50,869 nucleotides of DNA from Burkholderiales bacterium. GTDB taxonomy: Bacteria > Pseudomonadota > Gammaproteobacteria > Burkholderiales > Burkholderiaceae_E. Positions 8,416 through 16,774 of this stretch are shown piece after piece (positions within the stretch are counted from its first letter, which is position 1; each line of letters opens with the position of its first letter). Location of the stretch: assembly GCA_017307915.1 (NCBI GenBank), contig JAFKGG010000373.1, positions 8,484 to 59,352 on the forward strand, written 5' to 3'. Both the position numbers and the translations under genes were made by a program. The notes under the pieces were generated by a model. The model saw only the letters and a program-made list of their open reading frames with translations, did not search any database and was not told where the DNA came from.

Positions 8416-9249
8416 ATGACTCAGGCCCAGGCCACGGCGGCCACGCCAGCGCAAGCGCTTCTGTCGATCAACGGCATCGAGGTCATCTACAACCACGTGA
8501 TCCTGGTGCTCAAGGGGGTGTCGCTGTCGGTGCCCGAAGGCGGCATCGTCGCGCTGCTGGGCGGCAACGGCGCCGGCAAGACGACCACGCTGCGCGCCGT
8601 TTCCAACTTGCTCAAGGGCGAGCGCGGCGATGTCACCAAAGGGTCGATCCACTACCGCGGCGAACCGATCGAACGGCTCACGCCGGCCGATCTGGTCAAG
8701 CGCGGCGTGGTGCAGGTGATGGAAGGCCGGCATTGCTTCGCGCATCTGACGATCGAGGAAAACCTGCTGACCGGTGCCTATACGCGCAGCCTGTCGCGCG
8801 CGGCGATGGCTGCCGAGCTGGAAAAGGTCTATCACTACTTTCCGCGCCTGAAGCAGCGGCGCGGCTCGCAGGCCGGTTATACCTCGGGCGGCGAGCAGCA
8901 GATGACGGCGGTGGGTCGCGCGCTGATGGCCGACCCGAAGATGATCCTGCTCGACGAGCCGTCGATGGGGCTGGCGCCGCAGATCGTGGCCGAGATCTTC
9001 GAGATCGTGCGCGATCTGAACCGCAAGGAACGAGTCAGTTTCCTGCTGGCCGAGCAGAACACCAACGTGGCGCTGAAGTATGCCGACTACGGCTACATCA
9101 TGGAGAACGGCCGCATCGTGATGGACGGCCCCGCCGGCGAACTGGCCGAGAACGAAGACGTGCGCGAGTTCTACCTCGGCGTATCCAAGGAAGGGCGCCA
9201 GTCGTTTCGCAACATCAAGTCGTATCGCCGGCGCAAGCGCTGGCTGTGA
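8416..9249 (+). CDS. livF: Branched-chain-type ABC transporter ATP-binding protein LivF (operon 1)
   Basis: Second ATPase of the importer, 277 aa. Walker A GGNGAGKTTTLR, the LivF-type VQVMEGRHCFAHLTIEENL, signature TSGGEQQM, Walker B MILLDEPSMGLAP and LLAEQNT (Gln replacing the switch His region layout typical for LivF) are present. The ATG at 8416 has AAGGA nine bases upstream; upstream in-frame codons lie in the hairpin region. The protein carries a 20-residue Arg/Lys-rich C-terminal tail (KSYRRRKRW) beyond the usual end, as in other ligase-linked LivF proteins. Confidence 0.92.
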   Translation: MTQAQATAATPAQALLSINGIEVIYNHVILVLKGVSLSVPEGGIVALLGGNGAGKTTTLRAVSNLLKGERGDVTKGSIHYRGEPIERLTPADLVKRGVVQVMEGRHCFAHLTIEENLLTGAYTRSLSRAAMAAELEKVYHYFPRLKQRRGSQAGYTSGGEQQMTAVGRALMADPKMILLDEPSMGLAPQIVAEIFEIVRDLNRKERVSFLLAEQNTNVALKYADYGYIMENGRIVMDGPAGELAENEDVREFYLGVSKEGRQSFRNIKSYRRRKRWL

Positions 9250-9308
9250 ACGGCGAGCCGCCGGGCGGCTTGTTGCACGCGCGGCGGCGATCGATCATGG
9301 GAACCACG

Positions 9309-10568
9309 ATGAGCGCTTTCTACGACGAACTCGAGACGCGGCCGGCCGAAGCTCGCGAAGGCGCGCTGATGGCGCGCCTGCCCGGGCTGGTCAGCCATGC
9401 CATGGCGCAGGCGCCCGGCTGGGCCCGGCGGCTGGCCGGCGTCGATGCGCGTGCGATCAGTTCACGCAAGGCATTGGCCATGCTGCCGGTGCTGCGCAAG
9501 AGCGACCTGAGCGCATTGCAGCAGGCCGATCCGCCGTTCGGCGGGCTCACCACCGTGCCGCCGGGCCGGCTCGGGCGGCTGTTCATGTCGCCGGGGCCGA
9601 TCTTCGACCCCGAAGGCACGGGCTCCGATCCCTGGCGCGCCGCGCGCGCGCTGTACGCCGCCGGCATCCGTCCGGGGCACGTCGTGCAGAACTGCTTCGG
9701 TTATCACCTGACACCGGGCGCCTGGATGCTCGACGGCGCCGCGCGCAAGCTCGGTTGTGCCGTGATCCCGGCCGGCATCGGCCAGACCGAGCAGCAGATC
9801 GAGCTGATCCGCAGCCTGCGGCCCGATGCCTATGCCGGCACGCCGTCGTTCCTGCGCATCATCGTCGAACGCGCCGACGAACTGGCGCTCGACATCTCTA
9901 CGCTCAAACGCGCACTGCTGGCGGCCGAGGCCTTGCCGCCGGCGCTGCGCAGCTGGTTCCATTCGCGCGGCATCGACGTCGTGCTGCAGTGGTATGGCAC
10001 CGCCGACATCGGCTTGATCGCCTACGAATCCGAAGCGATGGAAGGCATGATCCTCGATGAAGAGCTGATTCTCGAGATCGTGCGCCCCGGCACTGGCGAG
10101 CCGGTGGCCGACGGCGAAGTGGGTGAAGTGGTGGTCACCAGCTTCAACCCCGATTACCCGATGATTCGCTTCGGCACCGGCGATCTGTCGGCCGTGTTGC
10201 GCGGCATCTCGCCCTGTGGCCGCACCAATGTGCGCATTCGCGGCTGGCTGGGCCGTGCCGACCAGACGACCAAGGTGCGCGGCATGTTCGTGCACCCCGG
10301 CCAGATCGCCGAGGTGGCGCGCCGCGTACCGGAAGTCGGCCGCCTGCGGCTGGTGGTCGAAGGCGAGATGGCCCAGGACCGGATGACGCTGCACTGCGAG
10401 GTGGTGCCCGATGCCGTGCAGGCGGCTGGTGGCGAGCAGGCATTCAAGCAGCGATTGGCCACGGTCGTGCGCGACGTCACCAAGCTGCGCGGCGAGATCG
10501 AACTGGTCGCACCGGACAGCTTGCCGAACGACGGCCGGGTGATCGTCGATGCGCGCAAATATGACTGA
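9309..10568 (+). CDS. Phenylacetate-CoA ligase (PaaK)-like AMP-dependent enzyme
   Basis: 419 aa, PaaK-type ANL fold: the YGTADIGLIAYES acyl-adenylate segment, a TSFNPDYPMIRFGTGDLS hinge, the GRADQTTKVRGMFVHPGQI loop typical of phenylacetate-CoA ligases, and a C-terminal ferredoxin-like domain. The normal Ser/Thr/Gly-rich ATP loop is replaced by FMSPGPIFDPEG, a variant that may change nucleotide handling. Start: the ATG at 9309 (GGGAA upstream) is preferred over the ATG at 9297. It ends operon 1, so the importer is flanked by two different CoA ligases. The aryl or acyl substrate is unknown; a regulatory or non-ligase role cannot be excluded. Confidence 0.82.
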   Translation: MSAFYDELETRPAEAREGALMARLPGLVSHAMAQAPGWARRLAGVDARAISSRKALAMLPVLRKSDLSALQQADPPFGGLTTVPPGRLGRLFMSPGPIFDPEGTGSDPWRAARALYAAGIRPGHVVQNCFGYHLTPGAWMLDGAARKLGCAVIPAGIGQTEQQIELIRSLRPDAYAGTPSFLRIIVERADELALDISTLKRALLAAEALPPALRSWFHSRGIDVVLQWYGTADIGLIAYESEAMEGMILDEELILEIVRPGTGEPVADGEVGEVVVTSFNPDYPMIRFGTGDLSAVLRGISPCGRTNVRIRGWLGRADQTTKVRGMFVHPGQIAEVARRVPEVGRLRLVVEGEMAQDRMTLHCEVVPDAVQAAGGEQAFKQRLATVVRDVTKLRGEIELVAPDSLPNDGRVIVDARKYD

Positions 10569-10614
10569 GCCAGGCGCTTGAACGCAGTGCCGCCGGCGCG
10601 CCGTGCCGGTATTC

Positions 10615-10632
10615 CCCCTGCGCCCGCAGGGG
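10615..10632. terminator. Possible terminator hairpin after operon 1
   Basis: Perfect inverted repeat CCCCTGCG-CC-CGCAGGGG in the 100-bp gap between the ligase gene and guaC. No T-tract follows, so intrinsic termination is uncertain. Confidence 0.4.
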
Positions 10633-10668
10633 CTCGTATGATCGGAGTTTTCCGTTGCAGGGTCCGCC

Positions 10669-11643
10669 ATGGAAATCTTCGACTACGAGAACATCCTGCT
10701 GTTGCCGCGCCGCTGCGTCGTCACCAGCCGGCGCGAATGCGACCCCTCGGTGGAGTTTGGTGGCCGGCGCTTCCGCATTCCGGTGGTGCCGGCCAACATG
10801 AAGACCGTCGTCGACGACTCGATCTGCGAAACGCTGGCACGCGGCGGCTGGTTCTACGTGCAGCACCGCTTCGACATCGACGCGCTGGCGTTCGCGCGCT
10901 CGATGCGCAGCAAGGGCTTGTTCGTATCGATTTCGCTGGGCGTGAAAGCCGATGACTACCGGCTGGTGGACGAACTGGCTGCCAGCGGCATCGGCGCCGA
11001 CTACATCACGATCGACGTGGCGCACGGCCATGCCGACACCGTGCGCGCCGTCATCGAACACATCAAGCAGCGGCTGCCGAAGGCTTTCGTCATCGCCGGC
11101 AACGTCGGCACGCCCGAAGCGGTGATCGACCTGGAAAACTGGGGTGCTGACGCCACCAAGATCGGCATCGGCCCCGGCAAAGTCTGCATCACGCGGATGA
11201 AAACCGGCTTCGGCACCGGCGGTTGGCAGCTCTCGGCCCTGAAATGGTGCGCGCGCGTGGCCACCAAGCCGATCATTGCCGACGGCGGTATCCGCGAGCA
11301 TGGCGACATCGCCAAATCGATCCGCTTCGGTGCATCGATGGTGATGATCGGCTCGCTGTTCGCCGGGCTGGAAGAATCACCGGGCCAGAAGGTCGAGGTC
11401 GACGGCCGCATCTTCAAGGAGTATTACGGCTCGGCTTCTGAATTCAACAAGGGCTCGCGCAGCTTCGTCGAAGGCAAGCGCATCCTGGAGCCGGTGCAGG
11501 GCCGGCTGGCCGACAAGCTGCAAGAAATGGAGGAAGACCTGCAAAGCTCGATTTCATATGCTGGCGGCCGCAGATTGTTCGATCTGCGCCGCGTGAACTA
11601 CGTGATATTGGGGCACGATAACGCGGCCGAGTATCTGATCTGA
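10669..11643 (+). CDS. guaC: GMP reductase
   Basis: Converts GMP to IMP and ammonia with NADPH, linking guanine to adenine nucleotide pools. 324 aa, a single TIM-barrel without the CBS pair of IMP dehydrogenase, matching the shorter type-2 (Bacillus-like) GMP reductases. Seen: [11 protein letters not shown] at the N-terminus, [15 protein letters not shown], the active-site loop [15 protein letters not shown] with Cys173, [10 protein letters not shown], and the C-terminal flap with [12 protein letters not shown] dehydrogenases carry TGVGVPQ-like sequence after the Cys; the TGFGTGGWQ here supports GuaC. Probably monocistronic, with its own 100-bp upstream region. Confidence 0.85.
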   Translation: MEIFDYENILLLPRRCVVTSRRECDPSVEFGGRRFRIPVVPANMKTVVDDSICETLARGGWFYVQHRFDIDALAFARSMRSKGLFVSISLGVKADDYRLVDELAASGIGADYITIDVAHGHADTVRAVIEHIKQRLPKAFVIAGNVGTPEAVIDLENWGADATKIGIGPGKVCITRMKTGFGTGGWQLSALKWCARVATKPIIADGGIREHGDIAKSIRFGASMVMIGSLFAGLEESPGQKVEVDGRIFKEYYGSASEFNKGSRSFVEGKRILEPVQGRLADKLQEMEEDLQSSISYAGGRRLFDLRRVNYVILGHDNAAEYLI

Positions 11644-11676
11644 GCCCGGCCAAGTCGCGAGTCACCGCAACCGTCT

Positions 11677-11685
11677 TGCTATGCT
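11677..11685 (+). promoter_or_regulatory. Possible extended -10 promoter element
   Basis: TGCTATGCT in the 111-bp gap before the beta-barrel gene reads as an extended -10 (TG-N-TATNNT). No convincing -35 is visible. Confidence 0.3.
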
Positions 11686-11754
11686 GCGTGCGGGGGCTGC
11701 GGGCCGGTGCGGCACGAAGACCTTCGAATACACGTGTGAGCAGAAGGGGAGCGC

Positions 11755-12411
11755 ATGGACATTCCTGCAGACATTTTTACCGAACCCGACGACGTCGATC
11801 CGAACACCTTGTCCCATCTCGGGCCCTTGCGCCGCCTGGCGGGCGTCTGGGAAGGGCGGCGCGGCGTTGACGTCAACCCGAAGGCCGATGGGCCGGAACA
11901 GCGCGACTATTTCGAGCGGATCGAGATGCAGCCGATCGACGCTCAGGCCAATGGCCCGCAGCTTTTCTACGGGTTGCGCTATCACGTCCACATCAACACT
12001 GAGGAAGAGGATACGACCTTCCACGACCAGGTCGGCTATTGGCTCTGGGAGCCGGCGACCGGGCTGATCCTGCAATCGCTGTCGATTCCGCGTGGGCAAG
12101 TGGCGCTCGCCGCCGGCCACGCCGATGCCAACGCGACCAAACTGGTTCTGGAGGCAGTGCGCGGGAAAACCGACTACGGCATCTGTTCGACCACTTTTCT
12201 CGAACTGGCCTTTCGCACGGATGCCTACCGCATCGAGGTCGAATTCCACGACGACGGTTCATGGAGCTACGTGTCCGATACCACCTTGCAGGTGCGAGGC
12301 CAGGACGAACCCTTCCGGCATCGCGATCAAAACACCCTGGTCAAGGTGGGCGAGCCCGATCTGAATCCGTGGGCGCAGATCCTGCGCGGTAAGAGCGGGG
12401 GGCATAAATGA
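11755..12411 (+). CDS. Nitrobindin/FABP-like heme-binding beta-barrel protein
   Basis: 218 aa, no signal peptide or membrane segment. It shows the layout of the nitrobindin/DUF1794 lipocalin-like barrel: a LRRLAGVWEGRRG opening strand, FYGLRYHV, HDQVGYWLWEP and a LQSLSIPRGQVALAAG strand, then a C-terminal RHRDQNTLVKVG strand. Family members bind heme b and can sense or scavenge NO or fatty ligands; heme binding here is inferred from family only. The ATG follows AGAAGGGGA. It converges with the diguanylate cyclase gene 28 bp away. Confidence 0.7.
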   Translation: MDIPADIFTEPDDVDPNTLSHLGPLRRLAGVWEGRRGVDVNPKADGPEQRDYFERIEMQPIDAQANGPQLFYGLRYHVHINTEEEDTTFHDQVGYWLWEPATGLILQSLSIPRGQVALAAGHADANATKLVLEAVRGKTDYGICSTTFLELAFRTDAYRIEVEFHDDGSWSYVSDTTLQVRGQDEPFRHRDQNTLVKVGEPDLNPWAQILRGKSGGHK

Positions 12412-12439
12412 ACTGTAGGCGACCCTTCAGGAGTCTGCC

Positions 12440-13630
12440 TCAGACCACCGGCGCAATCTCCACCGCTCCAAACCGGACCACCCGATTGCGTCCCTCGGTC
12501 TTGGCCCGATACACGCACTGATCGGCCTGCACCAGCGCGCGTTCCAACGAATCGGGCCCGGCGATCGGCACGGTGCCGATGCTGGCGGTCAGGCGCAATT
12601 GCTTGTCGCCGATCGAAAGCGGCGCCGCTTCGAGTGCCTGGCGCATTCGCTCGACGATGTATTCGGCGCCGACCGGGCCGGCGCCGACGATCAGCGCGCA
12701 GAACTCCTCGCCGCCGTAGCGCCCGAGCAGACCCTGGCTGCCGAGCGTGTTCTGCAATACGCGGGCCGCGTGCTGCAAAGCCTGGTCGCCGACCGAATGA
12801 CCGTGCAGATCGTTGATCGACTTGAAATGGTCGAGGTCGATCATCAGCAGGTAGCGCAGGCGGCCGCTGTTCGATGGCCGCTGCAGTTCCTCGCGCACCA
12901 GGTCGAAGAAGTGGCCGCGCGACAGCAGCCCGGTGAGATCGTCGGTGGTGGCGCGCCGGTGCAGTTCACTCGAGATGCGTGCGTGCAGCACCATCTGAAC
13001 CAGCAGCGCCAGCGTGATCGGCGTCAGCGCCAAGCACACGACCAGGGCCAATTGCAGCGGGTTGTTGGTGAATACGCTTTCGCGCAGCACCTGGGTATCG
13101 AACGAGGTATGCAGGGCGCGTGCCAGATTCAAGCTGCCGAAAGCGACGAAGACGGCAAACAGCGCTCTGACGTAGCGCAACTGGCCGAACTCGCCGGCGC
13201 GCATGACGACGACCGCTGCGCCCGCGGAAAACACGGCGTGCAGCAAGGCCATCGTGATGACGCGCTGCCGTACCCCGGCGGGGTCGCTGCCGAGCCAGAT
13301 CCACAGCAGCGTAGTGGCGGCGATCAGTACGGCCAGCCAGGCCTGCGGCGTGGATTTGCCGAACAGCCGCCGCGTGCCTTCGAACACCAGAATGCTGCCG
13401 ATCGATACCAGCGCATTGCTGGCGACGAAGCCGGCCCATACCGGCATCATGCTGCGCAGGACGGTCAACCCCACCCCCATGGCCACGCACAGCGTCGCCA
13501 GGGCATAGGCATGCAGCGCCGGCAGCGCGCGGGCGTACATTCGATGCAGCGCGACGAACGTCGCTGCAGCAAGCAGGGTGGTGCAGGCACCCACCAGATA
13601 GACGGTACGCAGATCGAAAGGCTCGGTCAT
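12440..13630 (-). CDS. Membrane diguanylate cyclase, copy 1 of a tandem pair
   Basis: 396 aa. Seven hydrophobic segments (about residues 8-30, 36-58, 63-85, 97-115, 123-143, 151-172, 189-214) precede a GGDEF domain (about 225-390) with DDLTGLLSRGHFF, DLDHFKSINDLHGH and active-site GGEEF at 306-310. It should make cyclic di-GMP from two GTP. The inhibitory I-site RxxD that normally sits upstream of the active loop is absent (Gly at both positions), so product feedback is probably lost. The frame extends to a GTG at 13657, but the ATG at 13630 (GGAA just upstream) matches the equivalent start in copy 2 and gives identical length. Confidence 0.92.
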   Translation of the reverse strand: MTEPFDLRTVYLVGACTTLLAAATFVALHRMYARALPALHAYALATLCVAMGVGLTVLRSMMPVWAGFVASNALVSIGSILVFEGTRRLFGKSTPQAWLAVLIAATTLLWIWLGSDPAGVRQRVITMALLHAVFSAGAAVVVMRAGEFGQLRYVRALFAVFVAFGSLNLARALHTSFDTQVLRESVFTNNPLQLALVVCLALTPITLALLVQMVLHARISSELHRRATTDDLTGLLSRGHFFDLVREELQRPSNSGRLRYLLMIDLDHFKSINDLHGHSVGDQALQHAARVLQNTLGSQGLLGRYGGEEFCALIVGAGPVGAEYIVERMRQALEAAPLSIGDKQLRLTASIGTVPIAGPDSLERALVQADQCVYRAKTEGRNRVVRFGAVEIAPVV

Positions 13631-13735
13631 TTCCGGGAGTATCCCCAGTCTCGTCACTCGTTGGGGGTTCCACCGTCATGTGGCTGACGAGCGGTCAGGC
13701 CGGGCAGAGGAGCGCCGGCGGCCACTCGGGCGGCC

Positions 13736-14926
13736 TCAGACCACCGGTTCAGCCTCCGTCACCCCGAACCGCACGACCCGGTTGCGCCCCTCGGTCTTGG
13801 CTCGATACACGCACTGATCGGCCAGCACCAGCGCGCGTTCCAGCGAATCGGGGCCGGCCACCGGCACGGTGCCGATGCTGGCGGTGAGCCGCAGCCGGGC
13901 ACTGTCGATCAGCAGCGGCGCGCTTTCGAGCCCCTTGTGCATCCGCTCGACGACGTATTCGGCCGCGGCCGGGCTGTTGCTGACGATCAGCGCGCAGAAC
14001 TCCTCGCCGCCGTAGCGGCCCAGCAATCCATGGTGGCCGAGGGCGTCCTGCAACACGCGTGCGGCGTGTTGTAGCGCCTGGTCGCCGGCCGAATGGCCGT
14101 GCAGATCGTTGATCGACTTGAAGTGATCGAGATCGATCATCAGCAGGTGCCGGACGCGGCCGCCGTTGGAGGGCCGTTGCAGCTCTTCACGCACCAGATC
14201 GAAGAAATGGCCGCGCGACAGCAATCCGGTGAGATCGTCGGTGGTGGCGCGCCGGTGCAACTCGCTCGAGATGCGCGCGTGCAGCACCATCTGGATCAGC
14301 AGCGCGAACGCGATCGGCGACAAGGCGAAGAACACGCCGAAGGCGAGCTGCAGCGGGTTGGGGGCGAACACGCTGTCGCGCAGCACTTGCGCGTCGAACA
14401 AGGCATGCAGGCCGCGCGCCAGGTTGATGCTGCCGAAGGCGGCGAAGAACACGAACAAGGCCCTGACGTAGGGCAGCCGGCCGAATTCGGGGGCGCGCAG
14501 GATGATGAGTGCGATCGCTGCAGAAAACGCGAACTGCATCGCCGACATGGTGATGACGCGCTGTCGTACCTCGGTCGGCTCGTTGCCGAACCAGATCCAG
14601 AGCAGGGCGCCCGCCGCGATCAGCGCGGCCAGCCAGGCCTGCGGCGTGGATTTGCCGAACAGCCGCCGCGTGCCTTCGAACACCAGGACGCTGCCCACCG
14701 ACACCAGCGCATTGCTGGCGACGAAGCCGGCCCATTCGGGCAGCGAGTTGCGCAGTGCGCCCAATGCGAGCGCCGTGGCCGTGCACAGCATCGCCAGGGC
14801 ATAGGCGTGCAGGGCCGGCAGCGCGCGGGCATACATTCGATGCAGCGCGACAAACGTCAGTACGGCCAGCATGGTGGTGCATGAGCCCACCAGAAAGACG
14901 GTGCGCAGATCGAAGGGGGCGGTCAT
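13736..14926 (-). CDS. Membrane diguanylate cyclase, copy 2 of a tandem pair
   Basis: 396 aa, exactly the length of copy 1 and very similar throughout, including the seven-helix sensor region, GGEEF at 306-310, missing I-site and the final GRNRVVRFG segment. Differences cluster in the membrane region (for example positions 40-60 and 125-200) and just before the active loop (LGHHGLLGR versus LGSQGLLGR). The sensor halves may therefore have diverged in ligand while catalysis is kept. The frame begins further out at 14974, but the ATG at 14926 is preferred by symmetry with copy 1. The upstream 75 bp are also duplicated. Confidence 0.92.
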   Translation of the reverse strand: MTAPFDLRTVFLVGSCTTMLAVLTFVALHRMYARALPALHAYALAMLCTATALALGALRNSLPEWAGFVASNALVSVGSVLVFEGTRRLFGKSTPQAWLAALIAAGALLWIWFGNEPTEVRQRVITMSAMQFAFSAAIALIILRAPEFGRLPYVRALFVFFAAFGSINLARGLHALFDAQVLRDSVFAPNPLQLAFGVFFALSPIAFALLIQMVLHARISSELHRRATTDDLTGLLSRGHFFDLVREELQRPSNGGRVRHLLMIDLDHFKSINDLHGHSAGDQALQHAARVLQDALGHHGLLGRYGGEEFCALIVSNSPAAAEYVVERMHKGLESAPLLIDSARLRLTASIGTVPVAGPDSLERALVLADQCVYRAKTEGRNRVVRFGVTEAEPVV

Positions 14927-15049
14927 TCCGGGAGTATCCCTAGCCGTGTCGCGTGTTGGGGTTTCCACCGCCATGCGGCCGACGAGCGGTCAGGCCGGGC
15001 GGAGGAGCGCGGGTCGAGACAGGCGGCAACAACGCAGTAAGATCACGGC

Positions 15050-15634
15050 ATGCAAGCCACCGTCTATTCCTTCGAAGGCGTCACGCCGGTCATCGACCCC
15101 AGCGCCTATGTGCACCCCACGGCCGTGCTGATCGGCGACGTGATCATCGGCGCCGGTTGCTACGTTGGCGCCTGTGCCGTGTTGCGCGGCGATTTTGGCC
15201 GCATCGTGCTCGAGCGCGACGCCAACCTGCAAGACAATTGCGTCGTGCATTCGCTGCCCGATTTCGATTGCGTGATGCAGGAACGCAGCCACATCGGCCA
15301 CGGCGCGATCATCCACGCGGCGAACATCGGCCGCGATGCGCTGGTCGGCATGAACGCCGTGGTGATGGATCGCGCCAGCGTCGGCGAGCAGGCGATCGTG
15401 GCGGCAATGGCCTTCGTCAAGGTCGGCGGCGTGATTCCACCGCGCGTGCTGGCGGCCGGCGTGCCGGCTCGCGTGATGCGTGAGCTGAGCGAAAACGACG
15501 TCGCCTGGAAGCGCGAGGGCACCGACCTGTACGTCGAGCTGGCGCAGCGCTGCCGCGCCGGGCTGGTGGCGGTGCCGCCGCTGGCGGAGGTCGAGGCCGA
15601 TCGGCCGCGCACGCGCTGGTCGTTCGGTCGTTGA
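15050..15634 (+). CDS. paaY: PaaY-like hexapeptide-repeat thioesterase/gamma-carbonic-anhydrase-fold protein
   Basis: 194 aa, left-handed beta-helix made of hexapeptide repeats (DPSAYVHPTAVLIGDVIIG and LVGMNAVVMDRASVGEQAI regions). The sequence follows E. coli PaaY closely: VHPTAVLIGDVI, LRGDFGRIV, LQDNCVVHSLPD, HIGHGAI, ALVGMNAVVMD, FVK, and a C-terminal AWKREGTDLY. The metal-binding His set (VVHS, HIGHG, IIHA) is present. PaaY hydrolyses stalled hydroxylated phenylacetyl-CoA ring adducts; CaiE is the closest alternative. It stands alone here and no paa operon is nearby, so a general CoA-thioester proofreading role is possible. Confidence 0.8.
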   Translation: MQATVYSFEGVTPVIDPSAYVHPTAVLIGDVIIGAGCYVGACAVLRGDFGRIVLERDANLQDNCVVHSLPDFDCVMQERSHIGHGAIIHAANIGRDALVGMNAVVMDRASVGEQAIVAAMAFVKVGGVIPPRVLAAGVPARVMRELSENDVAWKREGTDLYVELAQRCRAGLVAVPPLAEVEADRPRTRWSFGR

Positions 15635-15649
15635 GACGTGAGCCTGCCG

Positions 15650-15662
15650 GGCGCGTCGCGCC
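15650..15662. terminator. Possible bidirectional terminator hairpin
   Basis: GGCGCG-T-CGCGCC lies in the 38-bp gap between the convergent paaY and metallo-hydrolase genes. The stem is short and lacks a T-run. Confidence 0.3.
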
Positions 15663-15672
15663 TGATGCCGGC

Positions 15673-16767
15673 TTACACGTTCATCAACCAGCGGCCGTCG
15701 CGCTGCAACTGGCCCTGGTCGACCAGTTCGTCGATCGCCCAGCGCAGCGCCGCATCGTATTGCAACCCGAGCAGCGCGGCACTGTCGCGCAGCAGATGGG
15801 CACCGCGCAGGTTCGCCGCCAGGCGCTCGGCTTCGATGCGCTCCACATCGAGCATCAGGAACTTCACCAGCACTTTCAGCGCGTGCCGCGCATGCCGCGC
15901 CGGGTCGCTGCGCATGGCTTGCAGCCGCGCCTGCGCGCGCGCTAGCGCTGCCGGCACGTCATCGATCATCGGGCCATGGCCGGGTAGCGCGCGGTCGACC
16001 GGCAAGGTGGCGATCAGGTCGAGCACGGCCTGCTGCTCGGCAAAGCCCGATTCGCCCTGCAATTCGGGAAACAGCACGCCGAAACCGCTGGCCCACAGCG
16101 CGTCGGCGCTGATCAGCAAGCGCGCGTCGGGGCAATGGAAGATCAGGCTTTTCGGGTCGTGGCCCGGTGCCGCCAGCACGCGCCAGTCGAGTTCGCCCAG
16201 CCGCAAGGTATCGCCGGGCGCGAGCACTGCGTCGAACGAAAAGCGCGGGCAGCGCTGGCCGGTGCCGACGAAGGTGAGCACGGCTTCGTCCCAGGCGGCC
16301 ACTTCGGCGGCGCTGGCTTGCGGGATGGTGGTCGTGCAGCCGAAGGCGTCGGTCAGCGCGCGGTTGCCGCCGCAGTGGTCGGAGTGCAGATGGGTGTTGA
16401 CGATGCGTCCGAGCCGGGCGCCGCCGGCTTCGCGCAGCACGCGTTCGATCAGCAATACCGTCAGCGGCGCGTGCTTGGCGTAGCCGGTATCGACCACGGT
16501 GGCGATGCCGGCGTCGAAGCCGACGATCTGGTTCGACGACAGCCAGTCGCGTTCGATGAAGCGCAGCGTCGGCGGCAGCTTGCCGCCGGCGAGCGTCGTG
16601 CGGCGCTCGCCGATCGAAGCCCAGGTGCGCCGGCGACTGTCGTCATCGAGGCTGCCCCAGGCGGCGATTTCGTCGAGCGTGCGCAGACAGCCTTCGCACC
16701 AGCCGGTGGTGTCGTCGATGCGGCACACCGAGATGCACGGCGACGGCACCGGGGCTGACGCGCGCAT
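15673..16767 (-). CDS. DUF1289-metallo-beta-lactamase-fold hydrolase fusion
   Basis: 364 aa. Residues 8-55 are a DUF1289 module: CISVC and CEGCLRTLDEI with Cys 11, 15, 24 and 27, a probable metal site. From about residue 65 a metallo-beta-lactamase fold follows, with H126-x-H128-x-D130-H131, AAPGHD, LISADALW and LPGHGPM supplying the di-zinc ligands. A helical C-terminal domain (about 270-364) resembles glyoxalase-II-like or RNase-Z-like tails but I cannot assign it. The ATG at 16767 lies seven bases after the hmgL stop, so it is the last gene of the leucine operon. It may hydrolyse an acyl-CoA or another thioester from that pathway (inference). Confidence 0.82.
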   Translation of the reverse strand: MRASAPVPSPCISVCRIDDTTGWCEGCLRTLDEIAAWGSLDDDSRRRTWASIGERRTTLAGGKLPPTLRFIERDWLSSNQIVGFDAGIATVVDTGYAKHAPLTVLLIERVLREAGGARLGRIVNTHLHSDHCGGNRALTDAFGCTTTIPQASAAEVAAWDEAVLTFVGTGQRCPRFSFDAVLAPGDTLRLGELDWRVLAAPGHDPKSLIFHCPDARLLISADALWASGFGVLFPELQGESGFAEQQAVLDLIATLPVDRALPGHGPMIDDVPAALARAQARLQAMRSDPARHARHALKVLVKFLMLDVERIEAERLAANLRGAHLLRDSAALLGLQYDAALRWAIDELVDQGQLQRDGRWLMNV

Positions 16768-16774
16768 GGGCGGT

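Larger units (their letters stand above)
12438..15010 (-). repeat. Tandem gene duplication with a period of 1,296 bp
   Basis: The two cyclase genes start 1,296 bp apart. Similarity continues past both ends: both stop codons sit in CTCAGACCACCGG, and both starts are preceded by the same stretch (GGGAGTATCCC, then GACGAGCGGTCAGGCCGGGC at 13685 and 14981). The unit therefore includes the promoter region, and both copies can be transcribed separately. Confidence 0.85.

Noticed and set aside
1-15634. A phenylacetate (paa) degradation locus
   Set aside because: PaaI-like, PaaK-like and PaaY-like sequences are scattered in separate units and the ring epoxidase and ring-opening genes are absent.
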